64,000 nucleotides of DNA from Sphingobacteriales bacterium (GTDB taxonomy: Bacteria; Bacteroidota; Bacteroidia; Chitinophagales; Chitinophagaceae), in NCBI GenBank assembly GCA_003963365.1, contig RXJG01000001.1, positions 415,676 to 479,675 of the forward strand. The letters are read 5' to 3'. Below, in pieces: positions 19,168-29,032 of the stretch. The notes beneath the pieces were generated by a model, which was not told where the DNA came from, did not search any database, and worked only from the letters and a program-made list of their open reading frames with translations. Within the stretch, counting starts at the first letter, position 1; each line of letters opens with the position of its first letter. The translations under genes were made by a program, and so were the position numbers.

Positions 19168-20424
19168 ATGCCATACTTATTTACTTCTGAGTCCGTAAGC
19201 GAAGGACACCCGGATAAAGTTGCTGATCAGATCAGTGATGCACTTATTGATAATTTCCTCGCTTTTGATCCTAATTCAAAAGTTGCCTGTGAAACATTAG
19301 TTACTACCGGCCAGGTGGTATTAGCAGGTGAAGTAAAATCCAAAGCTTATTTAGATGTACAGGATATTGCCCGTGGTGTAATTAAAAAGATTGGTTATAC
19401 TAAGAGTGAATATATGTTTGAAGCCAACTCCTGTGGTGTATTGAGTGCCATACATGAACAGAGTGCTGATATTAACCAGGGTGTTGACCGCAAGAAGAAA
19501 GAGGAGCAGGGTGCCGGTGACCAGGGTATGATGTTTGGCTATGCTACTAATGAAACAGAACATTACATGCCTTTAGCATTGGATTTAGCACATAATTTAT
19601 TGATTGAATTAGCTGCTATCCGCAGAGAAAAGAATTCTAAAATGCCTTACCTGCGTCCTGATGCTAAGAGCCAGGTAACATTGGAATATGATGATAACAA
19701 TAAGCCGGTAAGAATTGATGCGATTGTTATTTCCACACAGCATGATGATTTTGATACAGAAGCTAAGATGCTGGCTAAAATCAAATCGGATGTAATTAAT
19801 GTGCTTATTCCACGCATCAAAGCAAAGTATAAAAAATACGCCAAGCTTTTTAATGATAATATTGAATACCATGTTAACCCAACGGGTAAGTTTGTTATCG
19901 GTGGTCCGCATGGTGATACTGGTTTAACCGGTCGTAAGATTATTGTTGATACTTATGGTGGTAAGGGTGCTCATGGTGGTGGTGCCTTCAGTGGTAAAGA
20001 TCCTTCTAAAGTAGATCGTTCTGCTGCTTATGCTACCAGACATATTGCAAAGAACTTAGTAGCTGCTGGTGTTTGTGATGAAGTACTGGTTCAGGTTTCT
20101 TATGCAATTGGTGTAGCCAAACCAATGGGTATTTACGTAAATACACATGGAACAAGCAAAGTTGATTTAACTGACGGTGAAATTGCAAAGAAAGTGGAGG
20201 AGATATTTGATATGCGTCCTTACTTTATTGAGCAACGTTTGAAGTTGCGCAATCCTATCTACAGTGAAACTGCGGCTTATGGTCACATGGGTCGTCAGTC
20301 ACAAATAGTGGAAAAATCATTCACTTCACCTGATGGAAAAGTGGTAAAGAAAAAAGTAGAATTGTTTACCTGGGAAAAACTGGATTATGTAAACAAAGTG
20401 AAGAAAGCTTTCGGAATTAAATAA
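19168..20424 (+). CDS. metK: S-adenosylmethionine synthetase
   Basis: Makes S-adenosylmethionine from methionine and ATP; cytoplasmic. The 418-residue sequence shows the N-terminal [19 protein letters not shown] segment, the second signature [19 protein letters not shown] and the intervening [14 protein letters not shown]. Length is slightly above the usual 385-400, through a modest internal insertion in the middle. The gene has its own promoter box just upstream and a strong terminator just downstream, so it is probably a single-gene unit. Confidence 0.97.
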   Translation: MPYLFTSESVSEGHPDKVADQISDALIDNFLAFDPNSKVACETLVTTGQVVLAGEVKSKAYLDVQDIARGVIKKIGYTKSEYMFEANSCGVLSAIHEQSADINQGVDRKKKEEQGAGDQGMMFGYATNETEHYMPLALDLAHNLLIELAAIRREKNSKMPYLRPDAKSQVTLEYDDNNKPVRIDAIVISTQHDDFDTEAKMLAKIKSDVINVLIPRIKAKYKKYAKLFNDNIEYHVNPTGKFVIGGPHGDTGLTGRKIIVDTYGGKGAHGGGAFSGKDPSKVDRSAAYATRHIAKNLVAAGVCDEVLVQVSYAIGVAKPMGIYVNTHGTSKVDLTDGEIAKKVEEIFDMRPYFIEQRLKLRNPIYSETAAYGHMGRQSQIVEKSFTSPDGKVVKKKVELFTWEKLDYVNKVKKAFGIK

Positions 20425-20446
20425 AGTTCGAATTTATTTATACTTC

Positions 20447-20480
20447 AACCCATAAGTAATGCTTATGGGTTTTTGTTTTT
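20447..20480 (+). terminator. terminator after metK
   Basis: A perfect 10-bp stem AACCCATAAG (20447-20456) / CTTATGGGTT (20462-20471) with a five-base loop is followed by TTTGTTTTT. It ends transcription of metK. Confidence 0.9.
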
Positions 20481-20499
20481 AATATCTTTTCTTTGCAAA

Positions 20500-21267
20500 G
20501 TGAAACATTTTCGTAAACAAGCTTCCCGTCCAAAAAAATCATCCCTCATTATTGGAAGAATGAATGTGCTGGAAGCTATTCGTTCTGGTCAATATTTAGA
20601 CAGAATTTATATTCAGCAAAACTTACATGGTGATGTAATTGAAGAGATAAGGCAACAGGCTTTCCTGCACCAAATTCCGGTGAATAAAGTCCCTGTTGAA
20701 AAGTTGAATGGTTTCAATATAGAAAATCATGAAGGTTGCGTGGCGTTGATTGCTAAAGTGCAGTACCAGGATTTACAACAAGTGATTTCTCATGTGGTAG
20801 ATAGCGGTAAATCTCCTCTCGTTTTAATATTGGATGGTATTACGGATGTGAGAAACGTTGGCGGTATTGCCAGAACAGCTCATTGTTGCGGAGTACATGC
20901 TATTGTAATTCCCGATAAAGGAGTAGGAGCGTTGAACGAAGAAGCTATTTTAACTTCTGCAGGTGCATTGGAAAAAATTGCTGTGTGCAGAGTGAATAGT
21001 TTAATGAAAGCGGTGGATGAGCTGCATTTGAATGGTATAAAAGTTTTTGCCAGTGAAATGACAGCAGCAAAAGATATAGCCACTGTTGATTTTACTGAAC
21101 CCTGTGCTATTGTAATGGGTAGTGAAGAAAAAGGCGTTCATCCGGCATTGATGAAGATATGTGATGAGAAAATAATGATCCCGATGGCAAATAATTTTGA
21201 ATCACTAAATGTATCCGTTGCCACCGGGATGATTTTATATGAGGTAATGAGACAAAGGCTTAAATAG
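20500..21267 (+). CDS. rlmB: TrmH/SpoU family rRNA 2'-O-methyltransferase (RlmB-like)
   Basis: A SPOUT-fold enzyme that methylates a ribose 2'-OH, most likely G2251 of 23S rRNA. The N-terminal substrate-binding part begins IIGRMNVLEAI; the knot domain has LDGITDVRNVGGIARTAH, IVMGSEEKGVHP and IPMANNFESLNVSVATG, the three SpoU motifs. The GTG at 20500 was chosen: an upstream TTG at 20473 overlaps the T-rich promoter-like region and the metK terminator, whereas the GTG gives about 20 residues before the first domain. It gives 255 residues, the usual size. The exact rRNA position is inferred. Confidence 0.88.
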   Translation: MKHFRKQASRPKKSSLIIGRMNVLEAIRSGQYLDRIYIQQNLHGDVIEEIRQQAFLHQIPVNKVPVEKLNGFNIENHEGCVALIAKVQYQDLQQVISHVVDSGKSPLVLILDGITDVRNVGGIARTAHCCGVHAIVIPDKGVGALNEEAILTSAGALEKIAVCRVNSLMKAVDELHLNGIKVFASEMTAAKDIATVDFTEPCAIVMGSEEKGVHPALMKICDEKIMIPMANNFESLNVSVATGMILYEVMRQRLK

Positions 21268-21272
21268 AAATT

Positions 21273-22142
21273 CTACCGTAAACGCAGCCGATAAGATAAT
21301 CCTAATTCGAAAAGCAGTTCATCATTCACTGGCTCTTTAAAAAAATATTTCTGGCTACTATATCTTACACCAAACCTGAACTTTCGCAATACAGAATGGC
21401 CTGCAGAAACAGTTAACACAATGGATTTGCTGATATAACTATCCAGGTAAAGGGCCAGTTGGTTATCATCAACTCTTATAAAGTTTGCAGGGTTATTTGC
21501 AGTCAATGGTTCGGTAATGAAAGATGAAGTTATCGCTTTAAAAGAGGCACCCCAGTAGAAATGATTGTTCAGCTTATGTTCATAAATCATATTTCCCGGA
21601 AGAATACCAAACAGGTTATCCTTTTTGCTGATAGTCCAGTCAATTCCGGCAAGTGGAATAATAAACGGACCGGAAAATTCACTGTTATAATAAATACCGA
21701 ATTTGATTTGCCGGTTAATTTTCTTTTTATAATTAATAATTACTGCACCCCCTGCCTGTAAACTTTTTTTGAAAAGATCGCCTTGTATTCCGTTCCATCT
21801 AACCATGCCATTAATAATAAGATTCCACTTTTCATTTAAAGGTTTTATATAAGCAACCGGTAAAATGAATGATTGTTGCTTTACAGACGCAGATCTTTTA
21901 TCAATATCTATATTCCAGTATTCTGTGGCTGCACTAAATATGATTGCGCTGCTGTCTTTTTTAAATTGAATAGGTATATTAAATGAAGCTCCCCAAAAAT
22001 TAAACTTATTATTATTGTTATCTCGTCTCCATCCACCAGCATCCGGACTATTTTGAAATTTAAAACCGGCAATATTAATGTACGGTTGTGCCCCGCATAA
22101 ACTATTCAACAGTAGTATCAGTATTGCTAAAATGAATTTCAT
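21273..22142 (-). CDS. predicted outer membrane beta-barrel protein (DUF6268-like)
   Basis: A 289-residue exported protein with signal peptide ending NSLCGAQ. The rest is a barrel-like alternating pattern with many aromatic residues and a C-terminus ...ELGLSYRLRLR. It looks like the DUF6268 outer-membrane group, though that name is from memory of the pattern. Its ATG overlaps the stop of the sterol-desaturase-family gene by four bases (ATGA), so the two are translationally coupled. It ends six bases from the convergent rlmB stop. Confidence 0.65.
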   Translation of the reverse strand: MKFILAILILLLNSLCGAQPYINIAGFKFQNSPDAGGWRRDNNNNKFNFWGASFNIPIQFKKDSSAIIFSAATEYWNIDIDKRSASVKQQSFILPVAYIKPLNEKWNLIINGMVRWNGIQGDLFKKSLQAGGAVIINYKKKINRQIKFGIYYNSEFSGPFIIPLAGIDWTISKKDNLFGILPGNMIYEHKLNNHFYWGASFKAITSSFITEPLTANNPANFIRVDDNQLALYLDSYISKSIVLTVSAGHSVLRKFRFGVRYSSQKYFFKEPVNDELLFELGLSYRLRLR

Positions 22143-23017
22143 CCACTATAAATTTCGGAGTTAATTGGTTTGTTTGGATGTTTGTTCTTTTCATATTTCC
22201 AACCTGGTTTATTAAAAAGATAATTCCATTTGTCTGATTTATTATCAGCCTGTTTCAGGTCTTTATAAATGGCTGCCCATTCATAAAAAGCAATCGTAAA
22301 AATGTTATTGGAGTTAATATCTTTTGTTAATCCATATTTTGGCCTGGTGGTTTCGGGCAGATAGGTGCCAAACATTCTGTCCCAAATGATTAATATGCCA
22401 CCAAAGTTTTTATCAAGATATTCTTCATTACTTCCATGATGCACCCGGTGATGAGAAGGGGTATTAAAGAAAAATTCAAGCCAGCGGGGTAGCTTTCTGA
22501 TACTTTCTGTATGCAGCCAGAACTGGTATATTATGCTGAATGACTTGAGCAACACAATTACCCCGGGTTCAACTCCTACTAACGGCATCCATCCCCAAAA
22601 AAGAAAAGTGCAGGTAACGGTGCCCGTCCATGTTTCCCGGAATGTACTCGCTAAAGAATAAACTTTGGATGAATGATGTAACTGGTGTGAGGCCCAGAAA
22701 AATCGCACTTCATGACTCAGCCGGTGGAACCAGTAAAAAGTAAAGTCCTCAATTACCAGGAAGAAGATCCATAGCCACCATCCCGAAGCTGGTAAAGTAA
22801 AAAAACGATACTGATAAATATAACTGAAACAAAGTATGATAAATCCCTTGGTTAAATAAGATATCGTAAGAAAACCAATACCCAGCGCCGAGCTGACCTT
22901 GAATTCAGTAGCAATGATTTTACCGGAATATTCTTTTTTCAGAAAAATTATTTCTGCTACAGACAGAATAATAAAACCCGGTACTGCGTGTAATAGTATA
23001 GTAGTAGAGATGTTCAT
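22139..23017 (-). CDS. sterol desaturase / fatty acid hydroxylase superfamily membrane protein
   Basis: A di-iron membrane oxygenase of 292 residues. The three histidine clusters HRLSHE, HQLHHSS and HRVHHG are all present after several transmembrane helices, as in sterol C5-desaturase, carotene hydroxylase and bacterial lipid hydroxylases. Such enzymes hydroxylate or desaturate lipids in the inner membrane. It is followed with a 4-base overlap by the barrel protein and preceded by an exported DUF6134-like protein 17 bases away. The lipid substrate is not apparent. Confidence 0.85.
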   Translation of the reverse strand: MNISTTILLHAVPGFIILSVAEIIFLKKEYSGKIIATEFKVSSALGIGFLTISYLTKGFIILCFSYIYQYRFFTLPASGWWLWIFFLVIEDFTFYWFHRLSHEVRFFWASHQLHHSSKVYSLASTFRETWTGTVTCTFLFWGWMPLVGVEPGVIVLLKSFSIIYQFWLHTESIRKLPRWLEFFFNTPSHHRVHHGSNEEYLDKNFGGILIIWDRMFGTYLPETTRPKYGLTKDINSNNIFTIAFYEWAAIYKDLKQADNKSDKWNYLFNKPGWKYEKNKHPNKPINSEIYSG

Positions 23018-23034
23018 GGCAGTGGAATTAATCG

Positions 23035-23718
23035 TTATTCAGAATGAGTTAAAATAAACTCAGCAGAAAAAAATGTATGCTTAAGTTTAATGCTGCTAAG
23101 TGTTCCGTTGGTGTAGGTGTAATAGTTAATATTGCCATCGGGCAATTCAATTTTATAGTTATTGGGTTTTATTTTTTTAATATTGAGCATACACTCAAAC
23201 TGGTCGGAATAAATTTGATTATAGTTAACCGGTTCTTCGTAATAAAGTGAAAGCTGATTGTGATGTATATCAGATAAGTTTAATTTTTCATTTTTTCCGT
23301 TACAACATATCTCGTAGCCCTTTCCATTGTTTAAAAGAGATTTATTTGTTTTTATTGATCCATTTACTTTGCGAAAGACATTTGAAAACTTTACAACTCC
23401 ATTTTTGAATAAACAGATCTGTTTTTCATAAATGCTTATTAAAAAAATAATTCTTTTTTGTGCTGATGATTCCATATTAAATTTTGTAACATCAGCGCTG
23501 TCTTTCTTTTCAAGGAATAAATAACCTACCTCGCTTCCTCCCTGTAAAATTTTATACGAAAGCTTTTTGGTTTGTGCATATATAATCTCAACTGATGCTG
23601 TCAGGGTAATAAGAAATAAACAAACCAATGAGAAAGTTTTGCAGATGCAAACACCGGATACTTTGCCAGGAAAGAGTATTGTTTTATTACCCGTTAAGTG
23701 CATAATTATCTTTTTCAT
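23035..23718 (-). CDS. exported protein of unknown function (DUF6134-like)
   Basis: About 227 residues from the ATG at 23718, with an unusually long N-terminal region before a hydrophobic signal that ends EIIYAQ at about residue 49; a shorter start at a later Met is possible. The mature part (YKILQGGSEVGYLFLEKK) is beta-rich and resembles the DUF6134 family seen next to lipid genes in Bacteroidota. It is 17 bases upstream of the sterol-desaturase-family gene on the same strand. Function unknown. Confidence 0.6.
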   Translation of the reverse strand: MKKIIMHLTGNKTILFPGKVSGVCICKTFSLVCLFLITLTASVEIIYAQTKKLSYKILQGGSEVGYLFLEKKDSADVTKFNMESSAQKRIIFLISIYEKQICLFKNGVVKFSNVFRKVNGSIKTNKSLLNNGKGYEICCNGKNEKLNLSDIHHNQLSLYYEEPVNYNQIYSDQFECMLNIKKIKPNNYKIELPDGNINYYTYTNGTLSSIKLKHTFFSAEFILTHSE

Positions 23719-23733
23719 ACTGGTTGGTTTAAT

Positions 23734-23760
23734 GGCCGTCATTGCTAAACAATGACGGCC
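23734..23760. other. strong intergenic hairpin without T-run
   Basis: A perfect 11-bp inverted repeat GGCCGTCATTG / CAATGACGGCC with a five-base loop lies between two minus-strand genes. On the minus strand it is followed by ATTAAACC, not by a T-run, so it may be a processing or stabilising hairpin or a weak terminator. Confidence 0.6.
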
Positions 23761-23774
23761 TGGTTAATGGATGC

Positions 23775-24932
23775 TTAATTACATGCAGGTAATTGTTGCG
23801 GAAAAGCTTTTTTATATTTATTGTCGCTCCAGCAATTATTGATACCACTTCCATCCCACAGCAGGTCAGAAGCCGGGAAAGGCAATGCCGGTTGAACCGT
23901 ACCGTTACTGTTTACCACATTATCACTTACTTCGGTTCCATCCGGATTGGGTTCAATTCCAGCGAAAGCTGAAGGAGGCAGACCTGCCAATGCTCCCAAT
24001 ACAGTTGTGCTTACGACTGCAATGCCGAGAAAATTATTCTGTTGTACAGTATTGTTTTCAACCGTTACATTATCCGGGCCAACAACCAGGATGCCGCAGC
24101 CACTTGGAACAAAATTTTCTAATCCACCACCCGGTACGGAGAAGTTCACATGATTATTGTTATAAACATGGTTATGAGAAATGGTGATTTCAGATGAAGT
24201 AGTAACGATCAGACCCGGGAGCAATACTATCAACATTCCGTCAACATTATTATAACTCTGGTTATTGGAAGCCGAAACATGCGAACAGTTTTCAATTTCC
24301 AGCCCGTTTACATTGGCAAATGTTTCATTGAAAGTTGCGGTGATGTTGGTTGACTGGCCTATATAAATTCCTGTATCGGTGTGCCCGGTTGCAGCGCAGT
24401 GATCAATTTTACCACCATTGCAAAAAACGGGGAATAAGCCATACTCGCCACATTTGATGGCAGTAACATGGCTTAGTACAAAATTGTCAGCATGAGTAAG
24501 AAACACGCCATTGTCGTTAAAATTTTGTACCGTTACATTATACAATTCAAATCCGCTGCCACCGGCCTGGACAGTGATTCCATTGTCTTCATTCCCGGGA
24601 TTGTCGATTATTACACCGGCATTTCCGTGGGTTAATCCTACCAGTTTGAGACCAGCTTTGTTTACGTGTACCGCCTCTTTATATACAGCCGGTTGTATTT
24701 GTATGATATCGCCCGGGTTTGCAGCATCTATCGCTGCCTGTATCGATCCTCCGGCATTCACCATGATATTGGGTTTTTCCATTTGCAGGGTTTTGGACCT
24801 CTCTGTGTTATCGCTGCTGTTAGGCGCCGGCCCAATTCCTTTTTGACAGGAAATAAAAAATAAAACTGTCAATAAGAGGATCAATATATTACCTCTTATA
24901 AATTGAAATAGGTAAAGAGATTTTTTTTTCAT
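23775..24932 (-). CDS. right-handed parallel beta-helix repeat lipoprotein (NosD/pectate-lyase-like)
   Basis: A 385-residue lipoprotein: signal with lipobox ending LFFISC (Cys about residue 29), then a segment GGSIQAAIDAANPGDIIQIQPAVYKEAV typical of the beginning of NosD-like beta-helices, followed by many N-rich coils such as DNFVLSHVTAIKCGEYG and NNVDGMLIV. It could bind or cleave a polysaccharide, but no catalytic motif is clear. It is isolated: 115 bases separate it from the upstream gene and a hairpin lies just after its stop. Confidence 0.8.
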   Translation of the reverse strand: MKKKSLYLFQFIRGNILILLLTVLFFISCQKGIGPAPNSSDNTERSKTLQMEKPNIMVNAGGSIQAAIDAANPGDIIQIQPAVYKEAVHVNKAGLKLVGLTHGNAGVIIDNPGNEDNGITVQAGGSGFELYNVTVQNFNDNGVFLTHADNFVLSHVTAIKCGEYGLFPVFCNGGKIDHCAATGHTDTGIYIGQSTNITATFNETFANVNGLEIENCSHVSASNNQSYNNVDGMLIVLLPGLIVTTSSEITISHNHVYNNNHVNFSVPGGGLENFVPSGCGILVVGPDNVTVENNTVQQNNFLGIAVVSTTVLGALAGLPPSAFAGIEPNPDGTEVSDNVVNSNGTVQPALPFPASDLLWDGSGINNCWSDNKYKKAFPQQLPACN

Positions 24933-25048
24933 AAAAGCCTCCTTTGTTTTAATGATTAATGAATGTGTATAGATAAAATCAGGGTATAACCCATTAGTTT
25001 AAATAGGGGAGAATAAAAAGGATTGCTGGAAATACTGTTGGTGCTTTC

Positions 25049-25726
25049 TTATTTTTTGGTGGCGTTATTCATCCAGCCCAATGTGAACTTGAGTTCTATC
25101 CCTATTTTACTTTTCACACCGTTTATATTCGCAAATGTGCTGATGCCCAATCCAGTTACATTACTGAATGCCCAGTTAAAATCACATTTCAATATTGCAC
25201 CAGTTCCTTTCTTAATTTCTGAAGTGGTGTTGTAATTGGATGATTGGCTATAAAAACCTAATAATAGCCAAGCTGGATCAATAGATGTTTGTTCGACTGG
25301 TGTGAATTTCACAACCTCTGCTTTGTAAAAAGATATTCCGGCTTCTGTGGTTATCCATGTTGTTCTACTGGTATGAAAAAGTTTCCCGCCTGTAATATTT
25401 ATTGCAGAATATTTATCTCTAGGGTTGCTACCATCAATTGGAATTACAAATAATACTACCCCAGTTGATGGTTGGTAATCGGATGGTAAATTGGCAGATT
25501 CGTATTTAAGCTTTTGTTTTTCAACACTAAACACCCAATTATTTTTAGTAGCCGCCTGAAATCCTATAGTTGTAGCACTACCTGCAGTACCTGTTTTACC
25601 AGCCATGAACTGTACATATGATTTAGTAAAGATGGGTTTATGCTCCTGGGCATCGATAGCAGATGATGACAATATTGTTGCAGACGTAACAACGAGTATT
25701 GCGAAAGTGGCAGTTATTTTTTTCAT
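25049..25726 (-). CDS. exported protein of unknown function, possible beta-barrel
   Basis: A 225-residue protein with an N-terminal signal peptide cleaved near SSAIDAQ. The mature sequence shows alternating hydrophobic strands (for example TGVVLFVIPIDG and GIELKFTLGWM) and ends near the motif GWMNNATKK, which is not a typical aromatic barrel terminus. No family was recognised. It is divergent from the HTH regulator gene with a 241-base intergenic region, so the regulator might control it; this is inference only. Confidence 0.6.
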   Translation of the reverse strand: MKKITATFAILVVTSATILSSSAIDAQEHKPIFTKSYVQFMAGKTGTAGSATTIGFQAATKNNWVFSVEKQKLKYESANLPSDYQPSTGVVLFVIPIDGSNPRDKYSAINITGGKLFHTSRTTWITTEAGISFYKAEVVKFTPVEQTSIDPAWLLLGFYSQSSNYNTTSEIKKGTGAILKCDFNWAFSNVTGLGISTFANINGVKSKIGIELKFTLGWMNNATKK

Positions 25727-25967
25727 TTTTTTGGTTTTTTGAGTGTGATGAATAATTACAATCCAAAACTATATTCACCCTTTACCCATTCCTAATTGAT
25801 AAATGCAGTGATTGCTGGTGCTTTGACAGGAATACCTACATTGTGTTATAAATAGCCAATCGGAAGTTTGTTTTTTGCAAAAAATCCGCTTAGATTTATA
25901 ATAATTAGTAGTATTTGCAAAAACCAGTTGCTGATCCTGGTAAAAAACACTAAAGAAATTTAATTAT

Positions 25968-26969
25968 ATGACCACTGATCAGTTACAGCAAGTCCTGTTC
26001 AATCATATAAAAACAATTTTACCTCCCCATGTTTCCGTGGTTGATGAGGTAGCAGAGTTACTTGGTATTAGTAATGACAGTGCCTACCGCAGAATAAGAG
26101 GAGAAAAGCCACTTACACTTGATGAGTCGTACAAACTGGCAGGCCATTTTAAAATTTCACTCGACCAGTTATTTCTTTTACGAAAGGATGCTTTTATTTT
26201 TACCGGCCGTACAACTAATAATTCTGATTTTAAATATGAGGATTGGTTACAATCGGTAGTGCAGCATCTTCAGTATTTTCTTAGTTTTCAGCCTTGTCAT
26301 TTATATTACCTGGCCAAAGAAATTCCTTTTTATTATTACTTTCTTGTTCCCGAGATAGCTGCTTTTAAATCATACTTCTTCATGAAATCTATTTTGTATT
26401 ATGAAGACTGGAAGGGGAAAAGATTTTCAGTTGAGGATGACTACAGTAATTATAAAGAAATCTTCCAGAAGATCAGCCATTTGTTTTCCGCCTTACCAAG
26501 TACCGAAATATGGAGTATTGAAAACATTACGAGCACTCTTCATCAAATTGAATTTTATCGGGTAACCGGGGCTCTTAAATCAAATGAAGATGCACTAATA
26601 CTGCTCGACAAATTCTTAATAATGATTGATCACCTGGAAAAGCAGGCTGAATATGGAGTGAAGTTAAAAGAGGGACAATTACCTTCAACGAGCAAAGCTC
26701 CTTTTCGTATGTTCGCAAACGAACTTATTATGGGTGATAATGTACAGTTAATGCAACTCGGGCAAAAGTATATGACCGCCATTAATCACAGTATTATAAA
26801 CTTTATCACTACAACTGACGAAGCATTTAACCTGTACATGAAAAAGACGCTGGATAATCTTGCGCAAAAATCAACGCTTATTAGTGAAGTAAATGAAAAA
26901 GAGCGGCTGATGTTTTTTAACCGCCTGAGAGATAAAGTAAGCCAGGCTAAAAAGCAGATAATTTATTAG
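25968..26969 (+). CDS. helix-turn-helix regulator with large uncharacterised C-terminal domain
   Basis: A 333-residue cytoplasmic protein. Residues about 20-66 form an HTH: VVDEVAELLGISNDSAYRRIRGEKPL, with LTLDESYKLAGHFKISLDQLF following. The remaining 260 residues are helical with no recognised domain; the pattern resembles Bacteroidota XRE-like regulators with a sensory C-terminus. It is the first gene of a five-gene plus-strand run (regulator, desaturase, HMG-CoA lyase-like, unknown, GSCFA), the next gene starting 18 bases later, so it probably regulates lipid-related genes. Confidence 0.7.
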   Translation: MTTDQLQQVLFNHIKTILPPHVSVVDEVAELLGISNDSAYRRIRGEKPLTLDESYKLAGHFKISLDQLFLLRKDAFIFTGRTTNNSDFKYEDWLQSVVQHLQYFLSFQPCHLYYLAKEIPFYYYFLVPEIAAFKSYFFMKSILYYEDWKGKRFSVEDDYSNYKEIFQKISHLFSALPSTEIWSIENITSTLHQIEFYRVTGALKSNEDALILLDKFLIMIDHLEKQAEYGVKLKEGQLPSTSKAPFRMFANELIMGDNVQLMQLGQKYMTAINHSIINFITTTDEAFNLYMKKTLDNLAQKSTLISEVNEKERLMFFNRLRDKVSQAKKQIIY

Positions 26970-26987
26970 CAGTTATAATCTTTTACA

Positions 26988-27725
26988 ATGGTAATAATTG
27001 TATTTTTTATTTTGCATTGGTATGCTTCTTTCTTTTTACAATCTTTCTTTTATCACCGTTATACAGCTCACCGGCATTTTACCATGTCAAGGGCCACAGA
27101 AAAGTTTTTTTATATCGCCAGTTTTATAGTTCATGGGTCTTCTTATATGAGCCCGTTTACCTACGGAGTTCTGCACCGGCTTCATCATATGTATACCGAT
27201 GTGGAAGGTGATCCGCATTCACCGGCATTCCACCCTGGTTTCTGGCAAACGATGTGGCAAACCCGTAACAGCTATCATGGAATATATACAGGTAAAACTA
27301 TGGTGGACGAAAAACTGAGAAAAGATTTACCACAATGGCCGGTTTTTGATAAGATTGCACACAACTGGATTATCCGGGTATTGTGGATAGGGCTTTATAT
27401 TTTGTTTTACAGCTCATTTGCTACGGCATGGTGGCAATACCTGTTACTCCCTTTTACTATTATTATGTGTACACTCCAGGGAACGATGATCAACTGGTGG
27501 GCACATAAATATGGATATGTAAATTACCCAATGGATAATACTTCAAAAAACATCTTGCCCGTTGACTTTTTATTCATTGGAGATGCATATCATAACAATC
27601 ATCACAAATTCCCTGGCCGTGCGAAAAATGCTCATCGCTGGTTTGAAATAGACCCGATATATCATGTAACTTGCCTGCTTAATAAGCTGCATATTGTTAA
27701 ATGGAAAAGTCAGCCATCAAACTAA
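26988..27725 (+). CDS. acyl-CoA / fatty acid desaturase
   Basis: A membrane di-iron desaturase of 245 residues that would introduce a double bond into acyl chains. The three His boxes HRYTAHRH (about residues 24-31), HRLHHMYTD and HNNHHKFPG are present, matching the stearoyl-CoA delta-9 type. It is shorter than the usual 300-380 residues, with the N-terminal helix reduced. Its last 25 bases overlap the start of the HMG-CoA-lyase-like gene in another frame, which suggests translational coupling. Confidence 0.88.
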   Translation: MVIIVFFILHWYASFFLQSFFYHRYTAHRHFTMSRATEKFFYIASFIVHGSSYMSPFTYGVLHRLHHMYTDVEGDPHSPAFHPGFWQTMWQTRNSYHGIYTGKTMVDEKLRKDLPQWPVFDKIAHNWIIRVLWIGLYILFYSSFATAWWQYLLLPFTIIMCTLQGTMINWWAHKYGYVNYPMDNTSKNILPVDFLFIGDAYHNNHHKFPGRAKNAHRWFEIDPIYHVTCLLNKLHIVKWKSQPSN

Positions 27726-28561
27726 TTGAATGTCCCCGTGATGCTATGCAGGGATGGAAACATTTTATTCCCACAGAAAAGAAAATTGAATACCTCAACA
27801 GTTTACTAAGTGTAGGGTTTGATACGATTGACTTCGGCAGCTTTGTCTCACCAAAAGCAATTCCTCAAATGGCCGATACGAAGGAGGTGGTCAGGAATTT
27901 GGAATTGGGAATTAGTAAATCTAAGTTACTGGCAATTGTGGCTAATTACCGTGGAGCAGAAGAAGCCTCCATATATGATGAAATAACTTATTTAGGTTTC
28001 CCTTTTTCAGTTTCTGAAACGTTTCAACAACGTAATACCAATTCATCCATTCAGGAATCGCTGGAAAGGGTAGCAGATATCCAAAATCTTTGTATCAAAA
28101 CCGGCAAGCAACTGGTTATTTATATTTCTATGGGATTTGGTAATCCCTATGGTGATGAGTATAATGAAGAAATTGTTTTTAAATGGGTGGATAAAATTGC
28201 TGCGATGGATATTAAAATAATTTCTCTTGCCGATACAGTAGGATTAGCAAGTGCCGACCAGGTTTATTCTATCACTAATTATTTGATCCAGCAATTACCG
28301 GAGTATGAAATTGGTGTTCACCTGCATTCAACAGCAGCTAACTGGGAAGAAAAATTAGAAGCGGCTGTTAAAGCCGGTTGTAAACGATTTGATGGAGCAT
28401 TGAAAGGTATTGGCGGCTGCCCGATGGCCAATGATGAGTTAGTGGGTAACATGGATACAGAATTGATGATCCCGTGGTTTGCCAATAAAAACATGCTGAC
28501 TGATATAAATATGAAAGCCATGCAAAAAGCTTCAGCATTAGCGGCTCAAATTTTTGTGTAA
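27701..28561 (+). CDS. hydroxymethylglutaryl-CoA lyase-like enzyme
   Basis: A DRE-TIM metallolyase of 286 residues that resembles HMG-CoA lyase (HMG-CoA to acetyl-CoA plus acetoacetate). Visible are ECPRDAMQ (metal-binding Asp after the catalytic Arg), DFGSFVSPKAIPQMAD, the metal-binding VHLH pair and GIGGCPMA with the active-site loop Cys, then GNMDTE. The usual HCHDTYGQ is HLHSTAAN, so selectivity may differ. Its ATG lies inside the end of the desaturase gene and its stop codon shares one base with the next ATG. Leucine degradation genes are not nearby. Confidence 0.85.
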   Translation: MEKSAIKLIECPRDAMQGWKHFIPTEKKIEYLNSLLSVGFDTIDFGSFVSPKAIPQMADTKEVVRNLELGISKSKLLAIVANYRGAEEASIYDEITYLGFPFSVSETFQQRNTNSSIQESLERVADIQNLCIKTGKQLVIYISMGFGNPYGDEYNEEIVFKWVDKIAAMDIKIISLADTVGLASADQVYSITNYLIQQLPEYEIGVHLHSTAANWEEKLEAAVKAGCKRFDGALKGIGGCPMANDELVGNMDTELMIPWFANKNMLTDINMKAMQKASALAAQIFV

Positions 28562-29031
28562 TGACGATCAGTTTTTCAAAACGAAGCAATAAGCAACATA
28601 CATTATCCTGCGCAAGGAATGATGGTTCACAAACATGGATGCAGGTGAGTGATTTCTTTATAGTACACGACCTGGCACATTATGCAGTAGAAACAGTGCT
28701 CGGTTATCAGAATGCTTTTTATGGAATGCTAAACAGTGGTATTAATATCACTGATTTTGAAGAGCCCAAAGAGGAGCGTACCGTTATTTTAACTGATGAA
28801 GCAATTGTTACAGAGCATCTCGTTAATCTTTTGGTGATAGAATACAGACAAGGAGTGATAAATGATTTTAATACGATGCTGGCGGACAGTATTCAAAAAG
28901 AAGATACCAGATATAAATCTCCTCAGCTAACGGAAGAACAATTGAATTCAATACGGACTTCACTTAAGCAATATATGGCACAATGGTATCAATTGCCCGA
29001 TGGAGAAAACTTAACACTTAATTTTAATTAG
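28561..29031 (+). CDS. conserved-looking protein of unknown function
   Basis: A 156-residue soluble protein with no signal peptide and no recognised domain. It begins MTISFSKRSNKQHTLSCARNDG and has a helical centre (HDLAHYAVETVLGYQNAFYG) with two His residues spaced HDLAH. Its ATG shares its A with the preceding stop (TAATG) and it ends one base before the GSCFA ATG, so it is firmly inside the operon. The coding character (regular codon use, tight coupling) makes it real; the function is not known. Confidence 0.75.
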   Translation: MTISFSKRSNKQHTLSCARNDGSQTWMQVSDFFIVHDLAHYAVETVLGYQNAFYGMLNSGINITDFEEPKEERTVILTDEAIVTEHLVNLLVIEYRQGVINDFNTMLADSIQKEDTRYKSPQLTEEQLNSIRTSLKQYMAQWYQLPDGENLTLNFN

Positions 29032-29032
29032 T

